Assembly (NCBI RefSeq): GCF_002198095.1
Contig: NZ_NHMK01000024.1
Location: forward strand, 45,086-109,085
Source: Deinococcus indicus
GTDB taxonomy: Bacteria > Deinococcota > Deinococci > Deinococcales > Deinococcaceae
DNA: 64,000 nt
Direction: 5' to 3'
The position numbers were made by a program, and so were the translations under genes. Of this stretch, positions 9,331 through 18,937 are shown in pieces (position 1 is the stretch's first letter; every line of letters starts with the position of its first letter). Below the pieces are notes generated by a model that had not been told where the DNA came from, did no database searches, and saw only the letters and a program-made list of their open reading frames with translations.

Positions 9331-9366
9331 CAGCGCCGCCCCTGCATGTGGGCGGCGCTGCCGGTT
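9331..9366 (+). terminator. Perfect 11-bp hairpin in convergent gap
   Basis: CAGCGCCGCCC (9331-9341) pairs with GGGCGGCGCTG (9350-9360); CCGGTTT follows. The T-run is poor, so the terminator role is inferred from position between convergent genes. Confidence 0.45.
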
Positions 9367-9452
9367 TGTCCGTCCGGACGGGCGCCGGGCTGTCAGCGGC
9401 GCGCCCGGAGGGGCGGTTGTCTCCTAGCCACCCTGTTCGGGTGGAGTTCAGG

Positions 9453-9776
9453 TCAGCTTCTGGGTGGGGTGCTCAGGGCGTCGCGCAGCCAGCTCTGGAA
9501 TTCCGGGAGGGCGCGGTCGTACTGCAACGCGATGATTTCCGGCACCTCGTAGGGGTGCAGGGCCTTGATGCGGGCTTCCAGGTCCGGGTACTTCTCGCCG
9601 CTGGTCTTGATCAGCAGCAGGCTCTCGGGGTCCTCGGCGACCTCGCCGTGCCAGCGGTACACGCTGTGCAGGCCCGGCACGACGTTCACGCAGCCGGCGA
9701 GGTGTTCGGCGACGAGGGTGCGGGCCAGGTCATGCGCCCGCTCGGGGGGAAGTGTGACCAGAACGACGAGTGACAT
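9453..9776 (-). CDS. cutA: Divalent-cation tolerance protein CutA
   Basis: The product is a 107-residue CutA1-family protein, a small trimeric ferredoxin-fold protein linked to copper/divalent-metal tolerance whose exact role is unsettled. Seen motifs are the N-terminal strand MSLVVLVTLPPERAHDLA, HLAGCVNVVPGLHSVYRWHGEV (a family hallmark around residue 30) and LHPYEVPEIIAL near residue 80. The length matches the family. The ATG at 9776 is the only start that gives the canonical N-terminus. Confidence 0.93.
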   Translation of the reverse strand: MSLVVLVTLPPERAHDLARTLVAEHLAGCVNVVPGLHSVYRWHGEVAEDPESLLLIKTSGEKYPDLEARIKALHPYEVPEIIALQYDRALPEFQSWLRDALSTPPRS

Positions 9777-9906
9777 ACCTGCGCAGCATACGCCGCTGCG
9801 CCCGGCCCGCACCAGCCGGCGCGGTGGGGGCAGCGGCGGGTGGGGGGGGCCGGAGCGTGAACGTTCCCGCAACTGCCCGCCTGGACCTTCATGAGAGGCG
9901 CGGTGT

Positions 9907-9912
9907 TACGCT
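9907..9912 (+). promoter_or_regulatory. -10 box TACGCT, leaderless
   Basis: TACGCT ends 7 nt before the ATG at 9920. Confidence 0.5.
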
Positions 9913-9919
9913 GGCGGGT

Positions 9920-10369
9920 ATGCGGACCATTGTCCTGATCATCGCGCTGGTACTCCTGGCGATCTTCGCCGTGCTGAACACCAACGCCCTGATGTTCCCC
10001 CACACGCTGAGCCTGGGTTTCGTGACCTACCGGGGCGTGCCGATGGGCCTGATCCTGCTGATCGTGGCGACCCTGTTGACCCTGGTGTTCTACTTCTGGG
10101 CGGGCATCACGGGCCTGCGCGCCCAGGCGGACAGCGCCAAGCTGCTGCGTGACATGGAGGCGCTGCGCGTCAGTCTGGACCAGCAGGAAGGCAGCCGTTT
10201 CGCGCAGTTGCAGACCCACCTCGACGAGCGGTTCCGGGTGCTGGAGGCGGCGCGTGGCGGGGCCGGTGCGGACGTGTCGGCCCTGACCGGGCGGGTGGAC
10301 GCCCTGCAGAAGGACGTGAACCTTCAGCTGGCGCAGATGGACGATTACCTGAAAAGCAAACTGGGTTGA
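9920..10369 (+). CDS. LapA-domain membrane protein
   Basis: The 149-residue product has two hydrophobic helices (about 3-21 and 41-63) in the spacing of LapA/DUF1049 proteins, then a soluble tail (about 66-149) rich in Glu, Gln and Leu that is probably a coiled coil facing the cytoplasm. LapA-type proteins in E. coli work with LapB at the inner membrane in lipopolysaccharide control. Deinococcus lacks classical LPS, so the role here is open. It starts from a leaderless -10 box and is divergent from cutA. Confidence 0.75.
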   Translation: MRTIVLIIALVLLAIFAVLNTNALMFPHTLSLGFVTYRGVPMGLILLIVATLLTLVFYFWAGITGLRAQADSAKLLRDMEALRVSLDQQEGSRFAQLQTHLDERFRVLEAARGGAGADVSALTGRVDALQKDVNLQLAQMDDYLKSKLG

Positions 10370-10473
10370 GGCGGGCGGGCGCGTGCCGGGCAGCATTGGA
10401 CCCGGTGCAGACTGCGGTGCGGGGGGCCACTAGAATGCGCGGGTAAGGATGCATATCCGGGAGGACTCACCAC

Positions 10474-11328
10474 ATGGCGCTTGACCGATTTTTCCGCCGC
10501 CGCCGCCCACAGCAGCAGGGTGGCGCGGACATGCCCGATCTCTGGACCCAGTGCCCCAAGTGCAAGGAGGGGCTGTACAACCGCGACCTCGAAACGAACG
10601 CGTTCGTCTGCCACAAGTGCGGGCATCACCTGCGGCTGGACGCCGCCCAGCGCGTGACGGTGCTGCTCGACGAGGGCAGTTTCACGCAGCTGTCCGGTGC
10701 GGTGCAGCCCACCGACGCCCTGGCCTTCCAGGACACCGAGAGTTACCCCGAGCGCCTGAAACGCGCTCAGAAGAAGACAGGCCGCCCGGACGCCATCCTG
10801 ACCGGGACCGGCGCCATCCTGGGCGTGCCGGTCACGCTGGCCGTCATGGACTTCGCCTTTTCCGGCGGCAGCATGGGCAGCGTGGTCGGTGAGGAGATCG
10901 CCCGCGCCGCCGAGCACGCCGCCCGGCACGGCACGCCGCTGGTCATCGTGACCGCCAGCGGCGGGGCGCGCATGCAGGAAAGCGCGCTGTCGCTGATGCA
11001 GATGGCCAAGACCACCGTCGCCCTGGAAACGCTGGCCGAGCAGGGCCTGCCGTACGTGAGCCTGCTGACCGACCCCACCACCGGCGGCGTGACCGCCAGT
11101 TTCGCGACCATCGCGGACGTGATCGTCGCCGAGCCCGGCGCGCTGATCGGTTTCGCGGGGCCGCGCGTGATCCAGCAGACCATCCGCCAGAGCCTCCCGG
11201 ACGGGTTCCAGCGGGCCGAGTTCCTGCTGTCGCACGGCATGGTGGACGCCGTCGTGGACCGCCGCGAGCAGCGCGAGTACCTCGCGTCCCTGCTGGGCCT
11301 GCTGACCCGCCGCGAGGTGAGCGCGTGA
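10474..11328 (+). CDS. accD: Acetyl-CoA carboxylase carboxyltransferase subunit beta
   Basis: AccD with AccA forms the carboxyltransferase that makes malonyl-CoA for fatty acid synthesis. The 284-residue protein has the N-terminal zinc ribbon Cys27-x2-Cys30 / Cys46-x2-Cys49 (CPKC, CHKC) and the crotonase-like core [34 protein letters not shown] and [11 protein letters not shown] ribosome binding site GGGAGGA lies about 8 nt before the ATG, and TAGAAT at 10431-10436 is a probable -10 box with a leader of about 35 nt. The stop overlaps the GTG of accA by 4 nt, so the two subunits are translationally coupled. Confidence 0.97.
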   Translation: MALDRFFRRRRPQQQGGADMPDLWTQCPKCKEGLYNRDLETNAFVCHKCGHHLRLDAAQRVTVLLDEGSFTQLSGAVQPTDALAFQDTESYPERLKRAQKKTGRPDAILTGTGAILGVPVTLAVMDFAFSGGSMGSVVGEEIARAAEHAARHGTPLVIVTASGGARMQESALSLMQMAKTTVALETLAEQGLPYVSLLTDPTTGGVTASFATIADVIVAEPGALIGFAGPRVIQQTIRQSLPDGFQRAEFLLSHGMVDAVVDRREQREYLASLLGLLTRREVSA

Positions 11329-12299
11329 CCGCCCCCATCGACACCCTGAAGGAACTCGAGGCCCGCGTGCGGGACCTGGAAGTCACCGCGCAGCGCACCG
11401 GGCAGAACCTCGACGCGGCCATCACGCCGCTGCGCGCCGAGGTGGACCGCCTGCGCGCCGCCCAGAACCCGGCGCAGCCGCCCGCCCCGAAAGGCGACCC
11501 GACCCGCTGGGAACGGGTGCAGCTGGCCCGCGCGCCCGGCCGCCCCACCGCGCTGGACTACGTGGAGCACCTGTGCACCGAGTTCACGGAACTGCACGGC
11601 GACCGCCGTTACGGCGACGACCCGGCCCTGATTGGCGGCCCGGCGCGCTGGCAGGGCGTGCCCGTCATGCTGCTGCTGCAACAGAAGGGCCGCGACACGA
11701 AAAGCAAGATCAAACGCCGTTTCGGCAGCGCCAACCCGGAAGGGTACCGCAAGGCCGTGCGCCTGATGGACCTCGCGGACAAGTTCGGGTTGCCGGTCGT
11801 GGCGCTCGTGGACACCCAGGGCGCCTACCCCGGCCTGGAAGCCGAGGAACGCGGCCAGGGCTGGGCCATTGCTGAGAGCATCCGCCGCATGCTGAACCTG
11901 CGCGTGCCGGTCGTGAACGTCGTGATCGGCGAGGGCGGCTCGGGCGGCGCGCTCGCCATCGGCGTGGGCAACCGCGTCCTGATCCAGGAGAACGCGTGGT
12001 ACTCCGTGATCTCGCCAGAAGGCGCGGCCAGCATCATCTGGAAGGACGCCAGCAAGGCCCCCCTGGCCGCCGAGGCGCTGCGCCTGACCGCCCCGGACCT
12101 GCTGGAACTCGGAATCGTCGAGGAAGTCATCCCGGAACCCGAGGGCGGCGCGCACCTGAACCCGCAGCAGGCCGCCCAGGCCGTCGGGGAGGCCGTGACC
12201 CGGCACCTGCGCGACCTGATGGCGCAGTCACCCACCGACCTGAAAACGGGCCGCGCCGCCCGCTTCCGCCGCCTGGGTGCTTACACCGAAACGACCTGA
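11325..12299 (+). CDS. accA: Acetyl-CoA carboxylase carboxyltransferase subunit alpha
   Basis: This 324-residue partner of AccD carries the carboxybiotin-binding half of the carboxyltransferase. Motifs include the coiled N-terminus [59 protein letters not shown] and [15 protein letters not shown]. Translation starts at GTG inside a GTGA junction with accD. The stop codon lies in a tandem duplication of 15 bp (12290-12304 and 12305-12319), so a second TGA follows in the same frame. A bidirectional hairpin at 12333-12364 separates it from the convergent ttcA. Confidence 0.97.
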   Translation: MTAPIDTLKELEARVRDLEVTAQRTGQNLDAAITPLRAEVDRLRAAQNPAQPPAPKGDPTRWERVQLARAPGRPTALDYVEHLCTEFTELHGDRRYGDDPALIGGPARWQGVPVMLLLQQKGRDTKSKIKRRFGSANPEGYRKAVRLMDLADKFGLPVVALVDTQGAYPGLEAEERGQGWAIAESIRRMLNLRVPVVNVVIGEGGSGGALAIGVGNRVLIQENAWYSVISPEGAASIIWKDASKAPLAAEALRLTAPDLLELGIVEEVIPEPEGGAHLNPQQAAQAVGEAVTRHLRDLMAQSPTDLKTGRAARFRRLGAYTETT

Positions 12300-12332
12300 C
12301 GCCCAACGACCTGACGCCCATTCCGCAGGGCG

Positions 12333-12364
12333 CGGGGCCGCGCGCTGAAGGGTGCGCGGCCCCG
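12333..12364. terminator. Bidirectional hairpin between accA and ttcA
   Basis: CGGGGCCGCGC (12333-12343) and GCGCGGCCCCG (12354-12364) form a perfect 11-bp stem with a 10-nt loop in the convergent gap. Confidence 0.65.
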
Positions 12365-12402
12365 TGGTCGTCTCCGTCAGCGGGGCCGTTCAGCCGTCCG
12401 TA

Positions 12403-13293
12403 TCAGCCCAGCATGTCGAGTTCCTGCACGCCGCTCAGGAATTCGCGCTGTGGGTAGTCGTCGGGGTCGAAGCCCCGGTCGCCTTCGGCGGGCGTGACGC
12501 TCAGGGACGCGAAGTCGAACAGGGCGGGGTCCATCAGGTGACTGGGCGACACGCGGGTCAGGGCGCGGGCGATGTTCGTCAGGCGGCCCGGATGTTCGCG
12601 TTCCCAGCCGGCCAGCATCTCGCCGACCACCTTGCGTTGCAGGTTCTCCTGGCTGCCGCACAGGTTGCAGGGAATGATCGGGAAGGCGCGGGCGTGCGCG
12701 TAGCGGATGATGTCCGCCTCGGGCACGTACGCCAGGGGGCGGATCACGACGTTCGTGCCGTCGTCGCTCTGGAGTTTGGGCGGCATGGCCTTCAGGCGCG
12801 CCCCGAAGAACAGGTTCATGAACAGCGTCTCCAGGATGTCGTCGCGGTGGTGGCCGAGCGCGATCTTTGTCGCGCCGAGTTCGCGGGCGTGGCGGTACAG
12901 CGCGCCCCGGCGCAGGCGGCTGCACAGCGCGCAGGTGGTCTTGCCGGGCCGCGTCTTCTCCCTGACCACGCTGTACGTGTCCTGCCGGATCAGGCTGTGC
13001 GGCACGCCCAGTCCGGTCAGGTAGCGGGGCAGCACGTCGGTCGGGAAGCCCGGCTGGCCCTGGTCGAGGTTCACGGCGATCAGCTCGAACGGAATGGGGG
13101 CCTTGCGTTGCAGGTGCAGCAGCACGTCCAGCAGCGTGTAACTGTCCTTGCCGCCGGACAGGCAGACCATGACGCGGTCGCCGCTCTCGATCATGCGGTA
13201 GTCGCCGACGGCCTGCCCGGCCGCCCGGACGATGGGGGCCAGCAGGCGGGCGGGATCGGTGGTGGGTGCGGGTGGGGTGGGGGAGTGGGTCAT
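12403..13293 (-). CDS. ttcA: tRNA 2-thiocytidine(32) synthetase TtcA
   Basis: TtcA uses ATP and a 4Fe-4S cluster to thiolate cytidine 32 of certain tRNAs. The 296-residue protein has the PP-loop SGGKDS (46-51), the cluster/catalytic cysteine pairs CALC (121-124) and CNLC (209-212), and [14 protein letters not shown] typical of the family. A GTG nine bases upstream (13302) is an alternative start: TAGGAT (13308-13313) would place transcription initiation at about 13301, so the ATG at 13293 would have a leader of about 8 nt. The gene converges with accA. Confidence 0.93.
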   Translation of the reverse strand: MTHSPTPPAPTTDPARLLAPIVRAAGQAVGDYRMIESGDRVMVCLSGGKDSYTLLDVLLHLQRKAPIPFELIAVNLDQGQPGFPTDVLPRYLTGLGVPHSLIRQDTYSVVREKTRPGKTTCALCSRLRRGALYRHARELGATKIALGHHRDDILETLFMNLFFGARLKAMPPKLQSDDGTNVVIRPLAYVPEADIIRYAHARAFPIIPCNLCGSQENLQRKVVGEMLAGWEREHPGRLTNIARALTRVSPSHLMDPALFDFASLSVTPAEGDRGFDPDDYPQREFLSGVQELDMLG

Positions 13294-13532
13294 GGCGCGC
13301 ACCCACGATCCTACCCGCTCGGCGGCGGGGCGTACGAAGGGCGGATCAGGGGTGGGCCGGCCCGCGGCTGGCGTGCGTGCGGGGCGGCGGTTCCGGCCTT
13401 CCTGACGCGCCGCTCATGCTTTGGGGGGATGCCGCGCGGCGGCCGGCGGCGGCATACTGCCCCGCATGACGCCTGCCCCTCCCGCCCCGGCTGACCGTGA
13501 CGCCGTTCCGGCGCGGCCCCCCGCCCGCCCGG

Positions 13533-13538
13533 TACAGT
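13533..13538 (+). promoter_or_regulatory. -10 box TACAGT, leaderless
   Basis: TACAGT is exactly 7 nt before the ATG at 13546; this spacing decides against the GTG at 13537. Confidence 0.5.
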
Positions 13539-13545
13539 GAGCCGG

Positions 13546-15924
13546 ATGAGGTTCTCTGGTGTTCTGGGCGGCGCGCTGCTGGTCGTCGCGGCGGGAGTGG
13601 GCGGCGCGTGGTACGCCTGGGGTCGGGACCTGCCCAGCGTCTCGGACCTGGACGTGCTGGAGTACAGCGGCCAGACCCGCGTGTACGACCGGGCCGGCAG
13701 TCTGGTGGGTACGCTGTCGCCCAGCCTCAGCAGCGGCGGCAGCGTGAACCGCGACCTGCTGAAAGCCTCGCAGATCAGCCCGTGGCTCCAGAAGGCCGTC
13801 GTGACCAGCGAGGACCGCCGTTTCTACACGCACAGCGGCGTGGACGTGATCGGCATCGCGCGTGGGCTGGTCAAGGGCGTGCTGGAAAACGACCTGGAGG
13901 GCGGCAGCTCCATCACGCAGCAGGTCGTGAAGAACACCCTGCTGGCCGACCTGGAAGGCGCCCGCACCGCCGAACGCAAGTTCAAGGAGGCGGTTCTGGC
14001 CTTCCAGCTGGAACGCAACTTCAACAAGGACCAGATCCTGAACGCGTACCTGAACGTCATCTACTGGGGTGACGGCGGCAGCCGCGACATCATCGGGGCG
14101 GGCAGCGCCGCGAACGCGTACTTCCGCAAGAACGCCGCCGACCTGAACCTCGCCGAGAGCGTGTACCTCGCCACGATCATTCCCGCCCCGAACCGGCGCT
14201 ACAAGGAATTCCGGGCATTCCGGCCGCTGATGAAGGACCTGCTCTCGCGCATGGTCGAGGACGGCCAGATCACGCAGGCCGAGGCGAACGCCGCCTGGAA
14301 GACCCCCATCTACCCCGCCGGGTGGCGCATCGGCTGGAACGACGACGGCACGCTGCGTTCGGCCGTGCTGGAACGCCCCTCCCGGCTGGGCGAGAACATG
14401 AACCTGCTGGGCGGCGCGCGCCTCTACCCCAACCAGTTCTACCTTCAGGCGGTCGAGAAGGAACTGCTGCCCCTGATCGGCCGCAAGGCCCTGTACGGCG
14501 GCGGGAAGATCTACACCGGCATGAGCGCCGCCGCGCAGGCGGCCGCCGAGGCAGCCAGTCGCGGCGCGGACCTGCCGGAAGGCGCCACGCTGGGCGCCGC
14601 CCTGGTCCGCCCGGACAGCGGCGAGGTGCTGGCCCTGGTCGGGCAGAAACTCACGGACGGTCGCCCCGGCGACTGGAACAACGCCACGCAGGCCCGCCGG
14701 CAGGTGGGCAGTTCCATCAAGCCGCTGCTGTACGCCCTGGCCCTGGAAAAAGGCTGGAAGCAGAGCGACACCGTCCTCGACGCACCCATCAGCGGCCCGT
14801 ACCAGCCCATGAACTACGACCGCCGCTGGACCGGCCGGTACGTGACCCTGCGCTACTCGCTGGACCACAGCCTGAACCTGCCCACCGTCAGGATCGGGCA
14901 GGAACTCGGCATTCCCACCTTCGAGGCGAAACTGCGCGACCTGGGCCTCACCCCGCCCCCCGACGGCGGCCTGTCCCTGACCATCGGCACGCTGGAAGCC
15001 AGCCCCCTGCAGATGGCCGCCGCGTACGCCACCTTCGCGAACGGCGGCCTGTACTACGCGCCCACCCTGGTCCGCAAGGTCGAGGACCCGCGCGGCAAGG
15101 TCATCTACACCCGCCCGGCCCCCACCCCGAAACGCGTGTGGGACGCCCAGACCGCCTGGCTGGGCCTGGACATGCTGCGCGGCGTCGTGAACGACCTGAC
15201 CCCCGCCCAGGGCGGCCTGGCGACCCGCGCGCAGATTCCCGGCTGGCCGGTCGGCGGCAAGACCGGCACCACCAACGACATCAAGGACCTGTGGTTCGCC
15301 GGCGTGACCCCCACCGTCGCCGGCGCCGTCTGGGTCGGGAAGCAGGAGGGCGGTCCGCTGCCCTCCTGGGCGCTCAGCGGTCAGATTCCCACCCCCATCT
15401 GGCAGCGGGCGGTCGCCGGCGCGCTGGCCGGGCAGACCCCCGGCACCTTCACGGAACCGTCCGGTATCACGTACCGCGTGGTGCGGCAGGTGAACATGGC
15501 CTTCCGCGACAGCGACGCCGACAGCGCACCCGTCGCCCGTGACGGCAACGGAGCGCGCACCGGCGGCTTCTTCCCGCGCCGCAACGCCCCCGCCCAGCCG
15601 GCCGCGCCCGAACCGGACCCCACCCCCGCCCCCGCCGAGATCGCGGTTCCGGACCCCGAACCCACCCCCGAACCGACCCCCACAGACGTCATTCCCGCCA
15701 CGCCGCCCGAACCGGACCCCGCCCCCACGCCCGAACCCGTCACGCCCGCCCCCACCCCGGACGTCCCGGTGCAGGACCCGCCCGATCCGCTGCCCACCGA
15801 ACCCGATCCCGGCTTCATCCCTGAACCGGACCCTGCCGATCCGGGCGCGATTCCCAGCGATCCGGGCATCCCGGACGGCCAGGACACCACCGATCCCGTC
15901 AACGAGATCCTCCCGCTGGACTGA
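13546..15924 (+). CDS. Class A penicillin-binding protein with long Pro/Glu/Asp tail
   Basis: This bifunctional peptidoglycan synthase has 792 residues. A membrane anchor (about 5-26) is followed by the GT51 glycosyltransferase domain with catalytic Glu89 in [13 protein letters not shown] and [12 protein letters not shown] (119-130). The transpeptidase domain has Ser389-x2-Lys392 (SSIK), SLN (442-444) and KTG (572-574). After the enzyme ends, about 120 residues consist almost only of Pro, Asp, Glu, Thr and Ala in PEPDP/PTP-like repeats, a low-complexity acidic tail on the outer side of the membrane that may span or bind the thick wall. It is a single leaderless gene with a 647-bp gap behind it. 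Confidence 0.95.
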   Translation: MRFSGVLGGALLVVAAGVGGAWYAWGRDLPSVSDLDVLEYSGQTRVYDRAGSLVGTLSPSLSSGGSVNRDLLKASQISPWLQKAVVTSEDRRFYTHSGVDVIGIARGLVKGVLENDLEGGSSITQQVVKNTLLADLEGARTAERKFKEAVLAFQLERNFNKDQILNAYLNVIYWGDGGSRDIIGAGSAANAYFRKNAADLNLAESVYLATIIPAPNRRYKEFRAFRPLMKDLLSRMVEDGQITQAEANAAWKTPIYPAGWRIGWNDDGTLRSAVLERPSRLGENMNLLGGARLYPNQFYLQAVEKELLPLIGRKALYGGGKIYTGMSAAAQAAAEAASRGADLPEGATLGAALVRPDSGEVLALVGQKLTDGRPGDWNNATQARRQVGSSIKPLLYALALEKGWKQSDTVLDAPISGPYQPMNYDRRWTGRYVTLRYSLDHSLNLPTVRIGQELGIPTFEAKLRDLGLTPPPDGGLSLTIGTLEASPLQMAAAYATFANGGLYYAPTLVRKVEDPRGKVIYTRPAPTPKRVWDAQTAWLGLDMLRGVVNDLTPAQGGLATRAQIPGWPVGGKTGTTNDIKDLWFAGVTPTVAGAVWVGKQEGGPLPSWALSGQIPTPIWQRAVAGALAGQTPGTFTEPSGITYRVVRQVNMAFRDSDADSAPVARDGNGARTGGFFPRRNAPAQPAAPEPDPTPAPAEIAVPDPEPTPEPTPTDVIPATPPEPDPAPTPEPVTPAPTPDVPVQDPPDPLPTEPDPGFIPEPDPADPGAIPSDPGIPDGQDTTDPVNEILPLD

Positions 15925-15981
15925 CCGCGAGGTTCAGGCGTGCCGGGGGATTCCCTCGCAGAGTGGCGCCGTGGAGTAGGG

Positions 15982-16113
15982 ATGACACGGACCGCCGTTT
16001 GTTGCGCCGACAATCCGGAACCCGTGTCGCTCCCTCTCTGCGGGGCAGCTCTCCGAGTCGCATCCGCTCGGACCCGGCGGGCTTTGCAGCCCATTCAATC
16101 GGAGTCCGGATGA
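15982..16113 (-). repeat. Copy E of the TIR element (subfamily 2)
   Basis: Read on the minus strand it begins TCATCCGGACTCCG and ends GGTCCGTGTCAT, with direct TCA on both sides. It keeps the first-hairpin left arm GATTGAATGGGCT and the GCAA loop but has a different right arm and a GCTGCCCCGCAGAG segment shared with copy C. It does not touch a stop codon. Confidence 0.75.
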
Positions 16114-16290
16114 GAGCGGAGGCCGGGCCTTCCCCCGGATGCCCCCTCCCCCCCGTGAACGGCGCCGGTTTCGGCGGTCGGGCGCGTCCTGTCGCGGAGT
16201 CGCCCCCGGACATTGCGAATGAACGGCAGATGAGGCTCATGCCGTGCTGGACGACCCTGACGGGTCCATGACCTGTCGCCTGAGCTTCAG

Positions 16291-16455
16291 ATGAAGGTGG
16301 CCTTCATGTTGCTGACAGGCCCTCTTACACGGGCCACATGAAGGCCCTCGGCCCCCTGTGGGCCGCGCTGCCGTCACTCCGGAAACGACCGGCGCGGCGC
16401 CTTTAACCATTTCGGCCCGCAACCGAGAGGTAAGAACCACCGGCCTACCCTTCAT
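16291..16455 (+). promoter_or_regulatory. Alternating inverted-repeat array in the DUF11 leader region
   Basis: ATGAAGG at 16291-16297 and 16338-16344 alternates with CCTTCAT at 16301-16307 and 16449-16455. The second and third arms extend to an 11-bp pair GGCCTTCATGT/ACATGAAGGCC (16299-16309 with 16336-16346) that encloses GGCCC/GGGCC. The arms can pair in mutually exclusive ways, as in an attenuator, or could be operator half-sites. Which of these applies is not known. Confidence 0.4.
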
Positions 16456-16571
16456 GAGACGTCCAGCAAGACGCCTCGTGTCGCAGCCGCCTTCCCCCGG
16501 TGGCTGCCGTCGTCCTCTCCCGCCGGGCTGACCCACAGTCCACGCCCACCCGCAGAACCGGAGGAACCACC

Positions 16572-18872
16572 ATGCGATCCGCACCCCGCATCCTTGCCCT
16601 GCTGGCTGCCCTGGCCGCCGGTTCTGCCGCCGCCGCCGGGACCCTGGCCGGCACCACCATCACCAACACCGCCAGCGCCGAATTTCCCGACCCCCGCGAC
16701 ACGAACACGCAACTCAGCAGTGTCTCCAACACCGTGACCACCGTCGTGCTGCCCCGACCCGACTTCGACGTGACCTACCTGAGCGGCGCCACCGACGGCG
16801 GCACGCAGACCGTGCTGGGCACCACCACCGTCGTCACCGCCAACGCCGTCCCCGGACAGGTCATCACCACCGACCACGCCCTGCTGAACAACGGGAACGT
16901 CACGCTGGACATCATCCTGAACGCCGACACCACCGGCAGCGACCCCGGCGCGACCGTCCAGTACTACCTCGTGAACCCCGACGGCAGCCGCGGCAGCCAG
17001 ATCCCCCAGGGCAGCGCCGTGACCGTGCCCGCCGACGACCCCGCCACCAGCGGCACCGACGAGGGCCGCGTGCGGATCGTTCAGGTCATCACCCTGCCCA
17101 CCAACCCCGGTCAGATCACGCCCACCAGTGTGTTCGGCGCGTCCCCGGAAGGCACCGTGCTCGGCACCGCCGGGGCCGACCCGCTCGTCACGCCCGGCAA
17201 CGGCTACGCCAGCGGCACCACCAACCAGGAACAGGCCGAGCCGGTGGACACCGACCTGCAATTCACGCGCGTCACCGTGTACACCCCTAGCCTCGACAAT
17301 GCCGCCGGTGGCGGCGCGACCACGCCCGTCGACTCGGTCGGCGCGCCCATCGGCAACCCGGCGCTGCTGCCACCCCTCACCAGCGTCACGGTGCCCACCG
17401 TCCCGGCCGGCACAAGCGCCACGCCCGCCCCGGTCCTGCCCGGCAGCGGCTACGTGACGCCCGGCGCGCCCGCGACCGACCCCACCCCCGGCGGCACGCC
17501 CATCGCCCGGATCTCCGGCGACGAGCAGATCGCGTACCCGCAGGCGGACGCCAACACCACCGCCGACACGGTCCTGTTCACGAACACCCTGTCCAACGGC
17601 GGCGTGCTCGACGACCGCGTGCAGCTGTTCCCCGCGCTGGCCGACGGCACCGCTGACCCCGCCTACACCTTCAACGCCGCCACCGGCACCTTCACGAACA
17701 CCGCGACCGGCGTGACCGTCCGTTTCCTGGACCCCGTGACGGGCAGCGTCATCCTGCCCTCCACCGACCCTGCCAACCCCACGGTCGCCACGTACCCCAC
17801 CCTGATCGTCCCCAGCGGCACCCAGGCCGTGTACCGCACCGAGGTCACCTTCCCCGACCCCGACGACAGCGCCGCCATCCCCTCGTACAGTGTCCTGATC
17901 GGCGCGGACTCCCTGAGCGACGCCGACCTGATCTCGAACAACTCCACCCGCGACACGGTCGTGCCGCCCGCCGCGCAGTTCGGAGACACCACCCCAGCCC
18001 TCGGCGCGGTCGCTACCCCCGCCCCCGTGCAGAGCGTGGACCCCGGCGGCGCCGCCACCGACGGCAGCAGCAGCGTCAGCACCGACGCCACCGCCGCCTT
18101 CCCCATGGACGTCGTGAACAACGGCCAGTACAACGACAGCTACTCCCTGCGCGGCAGCGTGACCGTTACCGACGCCGTCACGGGCGCCACGACCACCCTG
18201 CCCGTCCAGTACTACGCCGCCGACGGCACCACCCTGCTGCCCCGCCTGAACACCGACCCCGCCAGCCCCGACTACCACACCTTCATCACCCCCGTCCTGG
18301 CGGCCGGCAGCGAGAGCGCCTTCGTGGCCGCCGTGACCGTCCCCGCCGGCACGCGCGCCGCCGACTACACCGTCACCCAGACCGCCAGCGGCAACTACAG
18401 CCGGACCAGCGTCACCGACGCCAACGACCTGATCCGCGTCACGCCCACCGGGAACGTCGCCGTCGCCAAATTCGCCGCGAAGGCCGGGGTCACGGCCGGC
18501 AGCGACCCCCGCAACGGCATCGACAATCCCGCCGGGTACACCGCCACCGGCCTGACCGGCGCCCGCACCCAGGAGGACATCGCGTACCGCATCATCGCCC
18601 GGAACAACTACAACACCCCGGTGCCCATGTTCCTGCGCGACACCGTTCCCACCAACACGACCCTGAAAAGCTTCACCGTCAACCCGCTGCCCACCCGCAC
18701 CATCTACCGCGTCGGCGGCAACACCGGCACCTGGACGGCCACGCCCCCCGCCGCCGGACTGCCCGCCGGGACCGTCATCGACATCGCCCCGGACACCGAC
18801 AGCAACAACCTGCCCGACCCGGTGGCGCCCGGCAGCACCCTCACGGTGGATTTCGTGGTCACGGTGCAGTGA
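16572..18872 (+). CDS. Exported DUF11-type repeat protein
   Basis: The 766-residue product has a signal peptide ending near Ala22 (AAGSAAAAG) followed by TNTASAEF, the typical opening of DUF11/isopeptide-like surface proteins. The rest is Thr/Pro/Gly/Asp/Val-rich beta-sandwich-type sequence. A final domain near 655-766 (EDIAYRIIARNNYNTPVPMFLRDT in shape) resembles a DUF11 repeat. There is no LPXTG motif, C-terminal helix or lipobox, so it is probably secreted or held non-covalently on the envelope. A ribosome binding site GGAGGAA lies 7 nt before the ATG. The next gene, 65 nt on, encodes a related exported protein, suggesting a two-gene surface unit. Confidence 0.75.
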   Translation: MRSAPRILALLAALAAGSAAAAGTLAGTTITNTASAEFPDPRDTNTQLSSVSNTVTTVVLPRPDFDVTYLSGATDGGTQTVLGTTTVVTANAVPGQVITTDHALLNNGNVTLDIILNADTTGSDPGATVQYYLVNPDGSRGSQIPQGSAVTVPADDPATSGTDEGRVRIVQVITLPTNPGQITPTSVFGASPEGTVLGTAGADPLVTPGNGYASGTTNQEQAEPVDTDLQFTRVTVYTPSLDNAAGGGATTPVDSVGAPIGNPALLPPLTSVTVPTVPAGTSATPAPVLPGSGYVTPGAPATDPTPGGTPIARISGDEQIAYPQADANTTADTVLFTNTLSNGGVLDDRVQLFPALADGTADPAYTFNAATGTFTNTATGVTVRFLDPVTGSVILPSTDPANPTVATYPTLIVPSGTQAVYRTEVTFPDPDDSAAIPSYSVLIGADSLSDADLISNNSTRDTVVPPAAQFGDTTPALGAVATPAPVQSVDPGGAATDGSSSVSTDATAAFPMDVVNNGQYNDSYSLRGSVTVTDAVTGATTTLPVQYYAADGTTLLPRLNTDPASPDYHTFITPVLAAGSESAFVAAVTVPAGTRAADYTVTQTASGNYSRTSVTDANDLIRVTPTGNVAVAKFAAKAGVTAGSDPRNGIDNPAGYTATGLTGARTQEDIAYRIIARNNYNTPVPMFLRDTVPTNTTLKSFTVNPLPTRTIYRVGGNTGTWTATPPAAGLPAGTVIDIAPDTDSNNLPDPVAPGSTLTVDFVVTVQ

Positions 18873-18937
18873 ACTGTGCAGTGACCCGCCCGCCCGGCCC
18901 GTGACCCTCACATTCCCAGCACGCAAGGAAGTGGCCC

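Larger units (their letters stand above)
9104..9452. other. 349-bp repeat-rich gap between convergent lipoprotein gene and cutA
   Basis: No gene is supported here. The gap holds a 29-bp copy of the TGA-flanked element (9112-9140), an adjoining 176-bp segment with 16-bp inverted ends (9138-9313), an internal hairpin CCTCCCCC/GGGGGAGG (9228-9248), an 11-bp perfect hairpin (9331-9360) and CCACCC/GGGTGG (9428-9444). Confidence 0.7.
15925..16571. other. 647-bp gap ahead of the DUF11 gene pair
   Basis: No coding region is supported. It holds repeat copy E (15982-16113), then GC-rich sequence, then an alternating array of CCTTCAT/ATGAAGG arms (16291-16455) and the ribosome binding site GGAGG of the next gene. 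Confidence 0.7.

Noticed and set aside
16452..18926. An 824-codon minus-strand frame opposite the first DUF11 gene
   Set aside because: It is Gly/Val/Asp/Ala-rich repetitive translation typical of the antisense of Thr/Pro/Asp codons, with no start signal.
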